This document shows positions 26,338 to 36,514 of a stretch of 64,000 nt of DNA, one piece after another. Position numbers and translations under genes: made by a program. The notes under the pieces are model-generated. The model was not told the origin of the DNA. It ran no database searches and worked only from the letters and a program-made list of their open reading frames with translations. Position 1 is the first letter of the stretch. Each line of letters opens with the position of its first letter. Source of the DNA: Chryseobacterium sp. (GTDB lineage Bacteria > Bacteroidota > Bacteroidia > Flavobacteriales > Weeksellaceae); contig JAITUA010000003.1 of NCBI GenBank assembly GCA_031286615.1, positions 62,001 to 126,000 on the forward strand, given 5' to 3'.

Positions 26338-27375
26338 TTACTTTGTAGCTGTAGCACTAAGCTCAGCTTCTTTAGCTTTCATTTCTTTAACTTTATCCAT
26401 GTTTTTAGTTACCATGTAAATTTCCTTTAATGCAGAAACAGCATCAAGACTCTTCGGGCTTGCTTTATACCATCCTTCTGCAAACGGTAATGCTTTTCCA
26501 AATCTTTCTCTTCTCTCGTCAATCAATTTAGAAGCTTCATCCGGCTTGTCTTTTCTTAATCCGTTGATCTCAGCTACTATTTTAGCATCATCACCAATAG
26601 TTGTATACACTAGGTTTTGATATGCATCAGAGAAATCAGGCTTAAGCTCAATTGCTTTTTTAAACGCTTCCAGAGCATCATTAACAGTAGCAGGGTTTTT
26701 AGCCTGCATTACCCCAAGGTTATACCAGTTTGTAGGATCGTTAGGATTTTTAGCTAATTGTTCTTTCAATCCGGAAACGAATTTATCTGTGTTTCCTGAC
26801 TGAAGATATGCTGTAGTCTGAGCTTCTTTAAGTTTAGCATTGTTTGGAAATTTAACTAATCCTTTTTCAATAATAGTAAGAGCCTCAGGTGCTTTTTTTG
26901 CATTAAGAAGTAAAGAAGCCAGTGTTTCGTATATATCTGATTCTATACTTTTTGTCTGCTCTGTTTTGAAATCACTATAGTCAGAGTTCTTCTTCATAAG
27001 CTCCCAAGTCGCTTTATCAAGATTCACTACCTGTCCTGTTTTCTTCTCTTTTGCAGTATAAGTAGTTTCCACACCTGTAAATCCGGAATTAACAAGGTCT
27101 GTATATATTTTGATAGACTGGTCACTGTTATTCGCTAACGCGTGGCTAAGTCCTGCATAATACATATATATTTTGTTGTCTTGTCCATTAGCCTTCAATA
27201 GGTCATAAACTTCTATAAACTTAGGTGCTGCTGCTGCATAATTTTTTGCATTATATGCATCCATAGCAACTTTATTAGCTTCCTGAAGCTGAGCATTCAA
27301 AGCATTGGCATCTTTTTTCTGCCCAAAAGCAAAAGCAGACGCTACGATAGCCATTCCTAAAATTAGTTTCTTCAT
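26338..27375 (-). CDS. Exported tetratricopeptide-repeat protein
   Basis: 345 residues with signal peptide MKKLILGMAIVASAFAFGQ. TPR-like helix pairs run along most of the chain: NKVAMDAYNAKNYAAAAPKFIEVY (about 35-58), IYETLASLLLNAKKAPEALTIIEKGL, LKEAQTTAYLQSG, DPTNWYNLGVMQAKNPATVNDALEAFKKAIELKPDFSDAYQNL. It is expected to be a periplasmic scaffold. Its ATG is 30 bp behind gyrA and only one terminator follows, so it is cotranscribed with gyrA. Confidence 0.88.
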   Translation of the reverse strand: MKKLILGMAIVASAFAFGQKKDANALNAQLQEANKVAMDAYNAKNYAAAAPKFIEVYDLLKANGQDNKIYMYYAGLSHALANNSDQSIKIYTDLVNSGFTGVETTYTAKEKKTGQVVNLDKATWELMKKNSDYSDFKTEQTKSIESDIYETLASLLLNAKKAPEALTIIEKGLVKFPNNAKLKEAQTTAYLQSGNTDKFVSGLKEQLAKNPNDPTNWYNLGVMQAKNPATVNDALEAFKKAIELKPDFSDAYQNLVYTTIGDDAKIVAEINGLRKDKPDEASKLIDERRERFGKALPFAEGWYKASPKSLDAVSALKEIYMVTKNMDKVKEMKAKEAELSATATK

Positions 27376-27405
27376 AATAACTATTTTATATTTATATTGT
27401 ACAAT

Positions 27406-29991
27406 TTATTCTTCAGAATCAGAATTCTCATTTTCCTCTGCTGTATTTTCATTTTCAGCCTGAGGTATTGTATTGTCTTCCTGGTTATCAGCTACAATGT
27501 CTGTTCCTTCTTCAGTTTCTTCAGAATCTTCTTCTACATCTTTGTCCATTGCTACTTTTGCAATAGCTGCAATTTCGTCATTTTTCTTAAGATTGATCAG
27601 TTTTACTCCCTGAGTATTTCTACCCATTACTCTCATTTCATCCATTCCCATTCTGATGGCAACACCGGATTTATTGATAATCATCAATCCATCTTCGTCT
27701 GTTACGTTTTGAATAGCAATCAGATTTCCTGTTTTTTCGGTAATGTTCAGGGTGATAACTCCTTTTCCTCCTCTGTTGGTAATTCTGTAGTCTTCTACTG
27801 CAGTTCTCTTTCCGTATCCTTTTTCAGATACAACAAGTACTGTTTCGTTCTCTACATCGTTCACAACAATCATACCAATAGCTTCATCACCGTCTTCAAG
27901 CAAGATTCCTCTTACCCCGATAGATCCTCTACCTACTTCTCTTACTTTTTCTTCAGGGAAACGGATACATTTACCATTTTTAGTAGCAATCATAATCTGG
28001 GAATTTCCATTGGTAAGGTAGGCTCCTAACAACTGGTCATTATCTCTGATTTCAATAGCATTTACTCCGTTTACTCTTGGTCTTGAATAAGCTTCTAATG
28101 AGGTTTTCTTGATTGTACCGTTTTTGGTAACCATCACAACGCTCATTTGATTTACATATTCTGAATCCTTCAGGTTGTTGGTTCTGATATAAGCTTTGAT
28201 CTTATCATCCGGTTCAATGTTGATAAGGTTTTGTACCGCTCTTCCTTTTGCTGTTCTGGAGCCTTCCGGAATTTCAAATACTCTTAACCAGTAACATCTT
28301 CCTTTTTCTGTAAAGAATAACATATACTGGTGGTTGGTTGCAGAAACGATATATTCAAGGAAGTCGGAATCTCTGGTTGTTGCCGCTTTATTTCCTACAC
28401 CTCCTCTACTTTGAATTTTATATTCTGAAAGTGAAGTTCTCTTAACATATCCTGCGTGAGAAATGGTAAGAACTACAGCTTCGTTCGGGATAATATCTTC
28501 GATAGACATTTCACCTCCTGAATAATCAATTTCAGTTCTTCTTTCGTCTCCGTATTTTTCTTTGATTTCGATCAATTCTTCTTTAATAATCTGGAATCTT
28601 CTCGGCTCATTGGCTAAGATATCTTCAAGATTTTCAATTTCTTTCATGATCGCATCGTATTCATCACGGATCTTATCAAGCTCCATTCCTGTTAAACGAG
28701 CCAATCTAAGATCAAGAATCGCCTGAGCCTGGATGTCTGAAAGCTCAAATGCCTCAATCAAGCCTTCTTTTGCAGCCTGAGGATTTGCACTGTGACGGAT
28801 AATAGAAATCGCTCTGTCTAATGAATCCTGAGTTCCGATTACTTTCATGAACCCTTCAAGGATGTGTGCTCTTTCTTTTGCTTTTTTAAGCTCAAACTGG
28901 GTTCTTCTTACGATTACCTCATGTCTGTGCTCTACAAAGTGATGAATGATATCTTTAAGATTCAGCTGCTCCGGTCTTCCGTGTACCAATGCAATATTGT
29001 TTACACTGAAAGAAGTCTGAAGTGCCGTATATTTATATAACAGGTTAAGAACAACATTCGGAATCGCATCGTTTTTCAATTCATAAACAATACGAAGTCC
29101 TTTTCTGTCCGATTCGTCTCTGATCTCGTGGATACCAGGGATTTTCTCGTCTTTAACAAGCTCTGCTGTTCTTGCGATCATTTCTGCTTTGTTAACCTGA
29201 TAAGGAATTTCACTAACGATAATAGCGTTTCTGTTTCCTATTTCATCAAAGCTAACTTTAGCTCTTAAAACAACTCTACCTCTTCCTGTATGGAATGCAT
29301 CTCTTACACCATCATAACCGTAGATGATACCTCCTGTAGGGAAATCCGGCGCAATGATGTGCTGCATAAGCTCATCAATCGTAATTTCTTTATTATCGAT
29401 ATAAGCGCAGATTGCATCTACAGATTCTGATAAGTTGTGTGGCGCCATATTGGTTGCCATCCCTACTGCAATACCGGAAGTACCGTTTACCAAAAGGTTC
29501 GGAATTTTAGTTGGCATTACTGTCGGCTCCTGTAAACTGTCGTCGAAGTTATTCTGGAAATCAACTGTTTCTTTGTCTAAGTCTGAAAGCACCTCATCAG
29601 AGATTTTTTTCAATCTTGCCTCAGTATAACGCATTGCTGCAGGCGGGTCACCATCCATTGAACCGAAGTTACCCTGGCCGTCAACCTGAGGATAACGTAA
29701 GCTCCAGTCCTGGGCCATTCTTACCATAGCATCATATACAGAGGAATCTCCGTGCGGGTGATATTTACCCAAAACATCCCCAACAATTCTCGCAGATTTT
29801 AAATATTTTCTATTAGAAAACACCCCTAATCCATACATACCATAAAGTACTCTTCTATGAACGGGTTTCAAGCCATCTCTTACATCCGGCAACGCTCTTG
29901 AAACGATAACGGACATCGAATAATCGATATAAGACGACTTCATTTCATCAACAATGTTGATAGGAATCAGTCTTTCTCCTTCTTTTTGCAT
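27406..29991 (-). CDS. gyrA: DNA gyrase subunit A
   Basis: 861 residues from the ATG at 29991. This start gives the exact E. coli numbering: catalytic Tyr122 in MRYTEARL and the quinolone-pocket residues Ser83 and Asp87 in [10 protein letters not shown] (positions 79-87), both unmutated. The frame 6 bp longer is therefore rejected. The C-terminal beta-pinwheel contains a degenerate GyrA box QSRGGVGN and a later NRGGKG, and it ends in a long acidic tail ([12 protein letters not shown]... to SEE). It introduces negative supercoils with GyrB. The following TPR gene is in the same operon. Confidence 0.97.
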   Translation of the reverse strand: MQKEGERLIPINIVDEMKSSYIDYSMSVIVSRALPDVRDGLKPVHRRVLYGMYGLGVFSNRKYLKSARIVGDVLGKYHPHGDSSVYDAMVRMAQDWSLRYPQVDGQGNFGSMDGDPPAAMRYTEARLKKISDEVLSDLDKETVDFQNNFDDSLQEPTVMPTKIPNLLVNGTSGIAVGMATNMAPHNLSESVDAICAYIDNKEITIDELMQHIIAPDFPTGGIIYGYDGVRDAFHTGRGRVVLRAKVSFDEIGNRNAIIVSEIPYQVNKAEMIARTAELVKDEKIPGIHEIRDESDRKGLRIVYELKNDAIPNVVLNLLYKYTALQTSFSVNNIALVHGRPEQLNLKDIIHHFVEHRHEVIVRRTQFELKKAKERAHILEGFMKVIGTQDSLDRAISIIRHSANPQAAKEGLIEAFELSDIQAQAILDLRLARLTGMELDKIRDEYDAIMKEIENLEDILANEPRRFQIIKEELIEIKEKYGDERRTEIDYSGGEMSIEDIIPNEAVVLTISHAGYVKRTSLSEYKIQSRGGVGNKAATTRDSDFLEYIVSATNHQYMLFFTEKGRCYWLRVFEIPEGSRTAKGRAVQNLINIEPDDKIKAYIRTNNLKDSEYVNQMSVVMVTKNGTIKKTSLEAYSRPRVNGVNAIEIRDNDQLLGAYLTNGNSQIMIATKNGKCIRFPEEKVREVGRGSIGVRGILLEDGDEAIGMIVVNDVENETVLVVSEKGYGKRTAVEDYRITNRGGKGVITLNITEKTGNLIAIQNVTDEDGLMIINKSGVAIRMGMDEMRVMGRNTQGVKLINLKKNDEIAAIAKVAMDKDVEEDSEETEEGTDIVADNQEDNTIPQAENENTAEENENSDSEE

Positions 29992-30140
29992 AAACAAATT
30001 TTATTATAATGATAGTCAGACCTTTAGCTGTAAGTCTGAAAATTATTTATTTCCAATTTTTATTAACGGGCTAATTTACGAAAAAAATGCCGATTTTTGC
30101 TGTAGAATTTATCCAAAAAATCTTAAAAATTCATAAAAAT

Positions 30141-30455
30141 ATGGGAGTATTAAGTATAACTTTCCACTGTACGAAAGATAACCTGGAAGAATGGGAAAAT
30201 TATATTGATGAAACATTGGTTTTAATGACTGAAAACCTGATGGATGTAGACAAATATATTCTTTCTGAAGTACATAGTGATTATATTGAAGATGGTAAAA
30301 ATTACAATCTCTTATTAATCTTTGAAAATGATGAATTGCGGGAAGATTTCATTAAAAGTGAACTCTTGAATATCTCAGAAAGAATTGAGAAAAAATTTGG
30401 TCAGGAGGTCATGATCTTTAATACCTACCTGAATCCGAAAAAATCGAGATTATAA
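30141..30455 (+). CDS. DUF4286 family protein
   Basis: 104 residues from the ATG at 30141 (MGVLSITFHCTKDNLEEW); the 18 residues before it look random and are rejected. The pattern FHCTKDNLEEWENYIDETL, then DKYILSEVHSDYIEDGKNYNLLLIFEND matches DUF4286, a small alpha/beta domain of unknown function common in Bacteroidetes. It stands alone, divergent from gyrA, ahead of a terminator. Confidence 0.85.
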   Translation: MGVLSITFHCTKDNLEEWENYIDETLVLMTENLMDVDKYILSEVHSDYIEDGKNYNLLLIFENDELREDFIKSELLNISERIEKKFGQEVMIFNTYLNPKKSRL

Positions 30456-30465
30456 TTTATAATAA

Positions 30466-30492
30466 AAAAGCACTGAAAAATTCAGTGCTTTT
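30466..30492. terminator. Bidirectional terminator
   Basis: Perfect 12-bp stem AAAAGCACTGAA/TTCAGTGCTTTT with a 3-nt loop, flanked by A/T runs on both sides. It is shared by the DUF4286 gene and the convergent His-rich lipoprotein gene. Confidence 0.8.
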
Positions 30493-30497
30493 CTTTT

Positions 30498-30719
30498 TTA
30501 TCTGTGATGCCCATGACCACGGCCTCTGTGATGATGACCACGATCGTCATAAATATATACTTTCTTAACCTGGCCAGGTGCATAGTATCTTGCACTTCCG
30601 CCATAATACCTTTTTGCATGGCCCGGCGGCATTCTTCTTCCATGAGGCTCATGCACTATACATGAAGACAGCATTAATAGTACCACGCCTGCCCCAACTA
30701 CTTTAAACAAACTTTTCAT
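30498..30719 (-). CDS. Small lipoprotein with histidine-rich tail
   Basis: 73 residues from the ATG at 30719 (MKSLFKVVGAGVVLLMLSSC); the 17-residue extension of the frame is not signal-like. Lipobox Cys20. The mature part is basic and Gly/Tyr-rich (RYYGGSARYYAPGQVKKVYIYD), and the last 12 residues are nearly all His, Arg and Gly (RGHHHRGRGHGHHR). Similar tails bind metals in envelope proteins, but no metal role is established here. It has its own terminator. Confidence 0.8.
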   Translation of the reverse strand: MKSLFKVVGAGVVLLMLSSCIVHEPHGRRMPPGHAKRYYGGSARYYAPGQVKKVYIYDDRGHHHRGRGHGHHR

Positions 30720-30820
30720 TATTTTCACTTTTTCAATTTCGATAGCGAAATATATCAATGTTAATGCCAAAAGAAATTGAAATGTTCAATGTTTAAGGTT
30801 AGAATATGCAGTTTTTTATT

Positions 30821-30868
30821 GTCAATGGTCAATTTTGCTTCGCAAGTCAGTAGTGAATTTTGTTATGA
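30821..30868. repeat. CAATTTTGCTTCGCA dispersed snippet
   Basis: GTCAATGGTCAATTTTGCTT followed by CGCA, then a second partial copy (AGTAGTGAATTTTG). A near-identical sequence is at 58895-58920. A short dispersed intergenic repeat. Confidence 0.55.
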
Positions 30869-30908
30869 GATTAGTTGCTTATCAAACAAATTCATCATTT
30901 ATAATTCT

Positions 30909-31400
30909 TTAAATGATTTCGCTTCTCTTTTCCATCAAAACAAGGTCTTTCCATTCGTTGTTGAGCTTTCCCATTTTTTTGCGGACTCCCACTACTCTGA
31001 AGCCGTTTTTCTGATGTGACTTGATGGCCATTTCATTTTCGGAGAAGATATTGGTCTGTAATGTCCAGAATCCGTGGTCCTCGCTGTCCAGAATTATCTT
31101 TTTAAGCAATATGGAACCCAATCCCTTACCTTGGTATTCGTTATCAAAATAAATGCTTACTTCTGCAACTCCTTTAAAACATTCTCTTTTACTTACCGGT
31201 TTTAAGGCGCACCATCCTATCACTTCATTATTTTCATTTTCCAGTACCCAGCGGCAGTCATTGAAATATTCCATGCTCCAGGCTTCAGCGGTAGGAACTT
31301 CTGTTTCCAAAGTGGCAATTCCACCTTCTACTCCCTGTCTGAAGATTTCCAGTACTCTGGCTTCGTCATTGGGAAGCATTTCTCTTAATTCGTAATTCAT
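30909..31400 (-). CDS. GNAT family N-acetyltransferase, phosphinothricin-acetyltransferase-like
   Basis: 163 residues. Acetyl-CoA-binding motif A reads AEVSIYFDNEYQGKGLGSILLKKI (QGKGLG loop at about 95). The first helices LPNDEARVLEIFRQGVEGGIATLETEVP and the IFSENEMAIKSHQKNGFRVVGVRKKMGKLNNEWKDLVLMEK end are typical of the Pat/YncA subgroup. It acetylates an amine (amino acid analogue or similar). The natural substrate is unknown. It starts 5 bp behind the DUF421 gene, so the two are coupled. Confidence 0.9.
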   Translation of the reverse strand: MNYELREMLPNDEARVLEIFRQGVEGGIATLETEVPTAEAWSMEYFNDCRWVLENENNEVIGWCALKPVSKRECFKGVAEVSIYFDNEYQGKGLGSILLKKIILDSEDHGFWTLQTNIFSENEMAIKSHQKNGFRVVGVRKKMGKLNNEWKDLVLMEKRSEII

Positions 31401-31405
31401 CGTAT

Positions 31406-31918
31406 TTAATGGTATTTTCTTTTCAGTTTTCTTTTAATTCTTGAATAATGGGTCTGTTTGCTTTTTTCGTCCTGAGAAACAACACTGATATTCCCGTCCA
31501 CTTCCAGAACCGAAAGCTTTACATTGTGTATATCTTCAATTCCATGTTCTCTTATTGCTTCTTCCAATTCACTTTCTGTAATTTTTACACGGTTCAGGGC
31601 TGCCTGATCAGCAATTCCATCTCTGATAAGAATCACCGGCTCATCTTCCATAAAGGTCTGAAAGGAACGGCTGGAAAACATTATCCTTTTTAAAATAAAA
31701 TTAGCTGCAAACAAAACCAGTGCAGCCACAATACCTCCCTGCAGAGACGTATCCGGCCCTACCATTGCATTTTGTACAGCATTTGAAATCAGCAGCAATA
31801 ATACTACGTCTCCTGCATTGAGCTGAGAAAGCTGATTTTTACCAAATAAACGGATAGCAATCACCATGAAAAGGTAAACGCAGAGGGAACGGACAGCAAC
31901 GTTAAGAATAGGATCCAC
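31406..31918 (-). CDS. DUF421 (YetF-like) membrane protein
   Basis: 170 residues. Three N-terminal membrane segments (VAVRSLCVYLFMVIAIRLFGK, GDVVLLLLISNAVQNAM, GIVAALVLFAANFIL) are followed by the soluble DUF421 domain with DEPVILIRDGIADQAALNRVKITESELEEAIREHGIEDIHNVKLSVLEVDGNISV. That block is the family hallmark. Function unknown. It precedes the GNAT gene. A minus-strand TACATTTG -7 element is at 31935-31942. Confidence 0.92.
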   Translation of the reverse strand: MDPILNVAVRSLCVYLFMVIAIRLFGKNQLSQLNAGDVVLLLLISNAVQNAMVGPDTSLQGGIVAALVLFAANFILKRIMFSSRSFQTFMEDEPVILIRDGIADQAALNRVKITESELEEAIREHGIEDIHNVKLSVLEVDGNISVVSQDEKSKQTHYSRIKRKLKRKYH

Positions 31919-32106
31919 AATTTTTTTATCTACTCAAATGTATTGATTTTTTGTTATTGTATGAATATTGCCGGAATAAATATATTGATAGTTGGTCGCT
32001 AACAGTTGAGAGTTTACAGCTCTTCATTACAAAAGGTATTTAACAGGAATATCCATATTTCTATTGGTATAAGATTTGACAGGTTTCATAACATTATAAT
32101 TCAAAG

Positions 32107-32646
32107 ATGAAAAAACAACTATTTTTATATCTGGCCATTTTTCTGTTTTTTACTGCCTGTAAAAAAAATGAAACTCAACCTGCAGATAAAGCAATCAACG
32201 AAAAAGTGAATGAGCTTTACGCTCACTATGGCAAATCTAATGAAGCTGTATATAATCAGCCGATCTCCGGGGATTTATTTTCTAAGGATTTAAAGAAGGT
32301 TTTAGAAGATGCCATACATGCTTCAAAAGCAGATATTGAGAGAGTAAAAAATAGCGATCATCCTGATGAGAAGCCCCTGATCTTTGAAGGTGCAATGTTT
32401 TCAAGTTTATACGAAGGTTATACCAGCTATAAAATAAAGTCTGTTACAACACATGATAAAAGAGCAGAAGCGTTGGTAGAGTTTGAATACAATATAGCTA
32501 CACCCAAAGTGACATGGACGGATACCCTACACCTCATCAATACGGAAAAAGGATGGAGAATAGATAATATTAGTTTTGACAAAATTGGAAACTCCAAGGA
32601 TCTTAAAACGAGATTAACAGAGTTTGTTAAAGGTACACAACAATAG
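32107..32646 (+). CDS. Lipoprotein with NTF2-like (DUF3828-type) domain
   Basis: 179 residues. Lipobox FFTACKK (Cys17). The mature part looks like an NTF2-like cone: VNELYAHYGKSNEAVY, FSKDLKKVLEDAIHASKADIERV, YKIKSVTTHDKRAEALVEFEYN, TPKVTWTDTLHLINTEKGWRIDNISFD. The last block (WTDxLxLIxTEKGWRIDNI) resembles DUF3828. Ligand unknown. It ends at a bidirectional terminator shared with the GG-leader peptide gene. Confidence 0.78.
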   Translation: MKKQLFLYLAIFLFFTACKKNETQPADKAINEKVNELYAHYGKSNEAVYNQPISGDLFSKDLKKVLEDAIHASKADIERVKNSDHPDEKPLIFEGAMFSSLYEGYTSYKIKSVTTHDKRAEALVEFEYNIATPKVTWTDTLHLINTEKGWRIDNISFDKIGNSKDLKTRLTEFVKGTQQ

Positions 32647-32647
32647 A

Positions 32648-32670
32648 AAAGCCGCTTATAAAGCGGCTTT
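32648..32670. terminator. Bidirectional terminator
   Basis: Perfect 10-bp stem AAAGCCGCTT/AAGCGGCTTT with a 3-nt loop (ATA), seven T on the plus side and an A-rich tail on the other. It is shared by the convergent lipoprotein and GG-leader peptide genes. Confidence 0.8.
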
Positions 32671-32676
32671 ATTTTT

Positions 32677-32811
32677 TTATGGGCATTGAACGATTGGAAT
32701 ATCACTGCAAATTACTTTATTTGCCCATTCGCAAAACGTACAGTATTTTTTAGGTTCTCCTCCGTACACTGCCTTTAAATCTGACTTCGTCAGTTTCTTT
32801 AAATTTTTCAT
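32677..32811 (-). CDS. GG-leader cysteine-rich peptide (bacteriocin-like / candidate RiPP precursor)
   Basis: A 44-codon frame found by reading the minus strand. The leader is MKNLKKLTKSDLKAVYGG, basic and amphipathic, ending in Gly17-Gly18. The 26-residue core EPKKYCTFCEWANKVICSDI continues with PIVQCP and carries four cysteines (residues 24, 27, 35 and 43). A leader of this kind is cut after GG by C39 peptidase transporters. Chryseobacterium genomes commonly carry such short bacteriocin-like peptides; this match is from memory. No maturation enzyme or transporter is adjacent. Start ATG is at 32811, stop TAA at 32677. Activity is unknown. Confidence 0.75.
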   Translation of the reverse strand: MKNLKKLTKSDLKAVYGGEPKKYCTFCEWANKVICSDIPIVQCP

Positions 32812-32925
32812 ATAGTTTTAATTTTATGGTAGAACAAAATTAAAATCTATCTGATTATTCTTCATTACAACTTAATCTGATAAGTTTTCATTATTCACAC
32901 TTTCATGAATAATATGCAAAGAATA

Positions 32926-33330
32926 TTATCTGCTGTGGATCTCTACAGTCACAGGCATTACGTAAGTGTAAGCAACCATATTATCAGTCAGTTTATCACG
33001 GTCTACTTTATAATCAAGATCACTTAATACTGTTTCAATTTCTTTGCTTACAGTTTTACAGTCTCCTGTAGAGTGAACATTTACAATTTTACCATTTTTT
33101 GCAATATCAAATTTCACCACTGAATTTACGGTTCCCTGCTTGTAATCAGGATTAGTAAGGTCAAAATTGGCTTCCAGTTTATTTCTTATATCTGTAAAAG
33201 TTTCGCTCCTATTCAGCTGAATAGGCTCAATGGTATTATGATTGGTAGTTTGTGCTTTGGCAGTGTTCAAAACGGCAGCAAATCCACAAACGAAAAGTGA
33301 AGCAAACAATATTTGAATTCGATTTTTCAT
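32926..33330 (-). CDS. Exported TonB C-terminal-like small protein
   Basis: 134 residues with a signal peptide (MKNRIQILFASLFVCGFAAVLNTAKAQ). The segment GTVNSVVKFDIAKNGKIVNVHSTGDCKTVSKEIETVLSDLDYK and the YTYVMPVTVEI end follow the beta-alpha-beta-beta plan of TonB C-terminal domains (FxIxxNGKI). It lacks the N-terminal anchor and Pro-rich spacer of TonB itself. Role unknown. It lies 114 bp upstream of the GG-leader peptide on the same strand. Confidence 0.72.
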   Translation of the reverse strand: MKNRIQILFASLFVCGFAAVLNTAKAQTTNHNTIEPIQLNRSETFTDIRNKLEANFDLTNPDYKQGTVNSVVKFDIAKNGKIVNVHSTGDCKTVSKEIETVLSDLDYKVDRDKLTDNMVAYTYVMPVTVEIHSR

Positions 33331-33520
33331 AACTAATTGGTTTTAAATATTATACTAACCTTTTTTTGTATCTCTTAACCAAAGTTATTAAAAATAATTC
33401 ATATTAATTTTACATTCAGTTAACATTGGGTTAACATTAGAATTTAATTAGTTGATTTTCAGCGTGATAAATTTTAAAAATAATTGAAAATTTAATATTG
33501 GAAGATAAATTTAAGCATGA
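33331..33520. other. AT-rich intergenic stretch
   Basis: The first part of the 317-bp gap between the TonB-like gene and uvrA. It is AT-rich with no ORF of coding character. The rest holds the uvrA terminator and a short repeat snippet (ATTCCTTCGGAATGACA, 33604-33620). Confidence 0.4.
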
Positions 33521-33553
33521 AAAAAGGCTAAATCTGATTAGTTTAGCCTTTTT
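33521..33553 (-). terminator. Terminator of uvrA
   Basis: Perfect 12-bp stem AAAAAGGCTAAA/TTTAGCCTTTTT with a 9-nt loop, about 95 bp past the uvrA stop codon. The minus-strand tail is T-rich. Confidence 0.65.
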
Positions 33554-33647
33554 TATATGAATTTTTATTTAAAAATTTTCCAACATTGCACGGAAATCAT
33601 TTAGATTCCTTCGGAATGACAAAATACTGTATAATTCTTATGAATAT

Positions 33648-36479
33648 TTACTCCAGTTCCCTCTTCAAAAACTTCCCTGTCAAACTCTTCTTCGACTTCA
33701 CAATTTCCTCAGGAGTTCCCTGTGCTACAATTTGTCCACCGTATTTTCCTCCTTCTGGTCCCACGTCGATGATATGGTCTGCTAATTTGATTACATCCAT
33801 ATTATGTTCGATGATAATGAACGAGTTTCCAAGTTCTACCAATTGATTGATAGCATCCATCAGAATTTTTACATCTTCAAAGTGTAATCCTGTGGTAGGT
33901 TCATCAAGGATATAAAGGGTGTTTCCGGTTTGTCTTTTTGCTAATTCGGTTGCTAACTTGATACGTTGCGCTTCACCTCCTGAAAGGGTTGTTGACTGCT
34001 GTCCCAGGGTAATATATCCTAATCCTACATCCTGCAGCGTTTTTACTTTAGCAAAAATCTTAGGAATCGGCTGGAAGAAATCTACTGCTTCATCAATGGT
34101 CATATCCAAAACATCAGAGATTGATTTTCCTTTGTAACGAACTTCAAGGGTTTCTCTGTTGAAACGTTTTCCGTTACAAGTTTCGCAATGAACATATACA
34201 TCCGGAAGGAAATTCATTTCGATCACTTTCAATCCACCACCCTGACAGGTTTCACATCTTCCGCCTTTTACGTTGAAAGAGAATCTTCCTGGCTTATAAC
34301 CACGGATCTTACTTTCCGGAAGTTCAGCAAAAAGGTTTCTGATATCGGTAAACATTCCTGTATAGGTAGCAGGATTAGAACGTGGTGTTCTTCCGATTGG
34401 AGTCTGGTCCACATCTACGATTTTATCAATGTTCTCTAATCCTTCAATTTTTTTGTAAGGTAAAGGCTCCTGAACTGCTCTGTAGAAATGCTTGTTAAGG
34501 ATCGGATATAATGTTCCGTTAATCAAAGAAGATTTTCCGCTTCCTGAAATTCCGGTTACTACTACCAATTTTCCAAGAGGAACATCAAGGGTTACGTTTT
34601 TAAGGTTGTTTCCTGTAGCTCCTTTTAAAACAATATTTTTACCGCTTCCCGCTCTTCTTTCTTCTGGAATTGCAATTTTTCTTTTTCCATTGATATATTG
34701 AGCAGTGATGGTATCTGCTTTCAACAAATCTTTCGGTTTTCCCTGCCAAAGGATTTCTCCACCGAATTTTCCTGCTCTTGGACCGATATCCAATACCTCA
34801 TCGGCTTCAAGAATCATGTCTTTGTCATGTTCTACCACCAATACAGAGTTTCCGATATCTCTAAGGTTTTTCAGGGAATGAATCAGCCTTTCGTTATCTC
34901 TCTGGTGAAGTCCGATACTCGGTTCATCAAGAATGTATAGGACATTGACCAGCTGAGACCCGATCTGTGTTGCCAGACGGATTCTCTGCGATTCTCCTCC
35001 TGAAAGGGTTTTTGAACTTCTGCTCAAACTTAAATAGTCTAATCCTACATCCAGCAAAAACTGAAGTCTGGTTTCAATTTCTTTTAAGATCTCATGAGCA
35101 ATGATTTTATTTTTTTCTGAGAATTTATCTTTAACATCAGCTAGCCAGTCTTTTAAGTCTGCTAAGCTTAACCCATTGATCTCAGCAATATTTTTACCAT
35201 CAATTTTAAAACTTAAGCTTGAAGGCTGAAGACGTGTTCCATGACATTCCGGGCAGGTTTCTTCTGTTGTGAAGTGTCTTTCCAGCAAAATTGCTTCATA
35301 AGATTCTCTTTCATCAATAATTTCTTCCATGAAAGCAATCAGACCATCAAAACCAATTTTTATTTTCTTGGTAATTCCTGCATATTTCAGGTCTTTATTG
35401 AATTCTTTATGACATCCGTTGTAGATATAATCCAATGCTTCTTCAGGAATATCCTGCAAAGGCGTTGTTAATCCTAATCCAAAAATCTCAAGAATATTTT
35501 TAATCTGGGAAAGAATCCATTTGTTGGACTTGATATCTTCCAATGGCAATAATCCTCCCTGATTGATAGATAGTTTTGGATTATCAATAAAGTAATCGGT
35601 ATTGATCTTTTTAATGGTTCCCAATCCTTTACAGTTCGGACAACTTCCTTTTGGCGAGTTGAATGAGAAAGTATTCGGTTCCGGCAGCGCCAAAGAGTGC
35701 CCAGTTTCTGCATCCATCAGGTTTTTGGAAAAGTATTCAATGTCTTTACTTCCCAATTTTTGAATTCCGATAATTCCTTCCCCCATTTCCATCGCAGTAC
35801 GCAATGATTTTTCCATTCTGCCTTCTGAAGCATTCTCCCCGATAATCCAACGATCGATAACGATGTCAATATCGTGGGTTTTATAACGGTCAAGTTTTAA
35901 ATCATATTCAATATCCTGCAATTCGCCATCAATTCTTGCCTGTCCATAGCCTTTTTTAGCCATCTGAACAAAGAGTTCATGATAATGCCCTTTTCTGGAA
36001 CGCACGACTGGTGCCAAAAGCATGATTTTCTCTTTTTTATAGTTTTCTTTGATGGTCTCCAGAATCTGATCTTCGGTATAGCTCACCAATTTTTGTCCGG
36101 TAGACAAAGAGTATGCATCTGAAACTCTTGCATATAAAAGACGAAGAAAATCGTAAAGCTCAGTTACAGTTCCTACGGTAGAACGAGGATTTTTGTTGGT
36201 TGTTTTCTGCTCGATCGCAATAACGGGTGAAAGTCCTTCAATTTTATCTACATCAGGACGCTCCAATCCGCCTAAAAACTGACGTGCATAGGCTGAGAAT
36301 GTTTCGATATAACGACGCTGGCCTTCTGCAAAAATAGTATCGAAAGCCAATGAGGATTTTCCACTTCCGGAAAGGCCTGTAATAACGACCAATTCGTTGC
36401 GTGGAATTTTAACATTAATATTTTTAAGGTTGTGTTCACGTGCTCCGTAAACTTCTATATATTCTGTTGATTTGCTCAT
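33648..36479 (-). CDS. uvrA: UvrABC excinuclease subunit A
   Basis: 943 residues, the usual length. First P-loop [12 protein letters not shown] (35-46); a zinc module with [10 protein letters not shown] near 285 and CPECHGTRL near 410; the ABC signature [19 protein letters not shown] near 490; second P-loop [15 protein letters not shown]; the second zinc module CETCQGGGL...CETCNGKR; and a second signature [15 protein letters not shown]. It scans DNA for bulky lesions with UvrB and starts nucleotide excision repair. A minus-strand -7 element TATTTTTG lies at 36515-36522. Confidence 0.98.
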   Translation of the reverse strand: MSKSTEYIEVYGAREHNLKNINVKIPRNELVVITGLSGSGKSSLAFDTIFAEGQRRYIETFSAYARQFLGGLERPDVDKIEGLSPVIAIEQKTTNKNPRSTVGTVTELYDFLRLLYARVSDAYSLSTGQKLVSYTEDQILETIKENYKKEKIMLLAPVVRSRKGHYHELFVQMAKKGYGQARIDGELQDIEYDLKLDRYKTHDIDIVIDRWIIGENASEGRMEKSLRTAMEMGEGIIGIQKLGSKDIEYFSKNLMDAETGHSLALPEPNTFSFNSPKGSCPNCKGLGTIKKINTDYFIDNPKLSINQGGLLPLEDIKSNKWILSQIKNILEIFGLGLTTPLQDIPEEALDYIYNGCHKEFNKDLKYAGITKKIKIGFDGLIAFMEEIIDERESYEAILLERHFTTEETCPECHGTRLQPSSLSFKIDGKNIAEINGLSLADLKDWLADVKDKFSEKNKIIAHEILKEIETRLQFLLDVGLDYLSLSRSSKTLSGGESQRIRLATQIGSQLVNVLYILDEPSIGLHQRDNERLIHSLKNLRDIGNSVLVVEHDKDMILEADEVLDIGPRAGKFGGEILWQGKPKDLLKADTITAQYINGKRKIAIPEERRAGSGKNIVLKGATGNNLKNVTLDVPLGKLVVVTGISGSGKSSLINGTLYPILNKHFYRAVQEPLPYKKIEGLENIDKIVDVDQTPIGRTPRSNPATYTGMFTDIRNLFAELPESKIRGYKPGRFSFNVKGGRCETCQGGGLKVIEMNFLPDVYVHCETCNGKRFNRETLEVRYKGKSISDVLDMTIDEAVDFFQPIPKIFAKVKTLQDVGLGYITLGQQSTTLSGGEAQRIKLATELAKRQTGNTLYILDEPTTGLHFEDVKILMDAINQLVELGNSFIIIEHNMDVIKLADHIIDVGPEGGKYGGQIVAQGTPEEIVKSKKSLTGKFLKRELE

Positions 36480-36514
36480 AATTCGGAGTGACTTTGCCTG
36501 AAAATCACAACGTG

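Noticed and set aside
27397..28029. 210-codon plus-strand frame opposite gyrA
   Set aside because: It is the antisense shadow of the acidic gyrA tail, rich in Phe and Ser from reverse-complemented Glu and Lys codons.
27406..29991. ParC rather than GyrA
   Set aside because: The E. coli GyrA numbering is kept exactly, a degenerate GyrA box is present, and there is a long acidic C-terminal tail.
29992..29997. Longer gyrA start
   Set aside because: Start at 29991 restores the exact E. coli residue numbering of Ser83, Asp87 and Tyr122.
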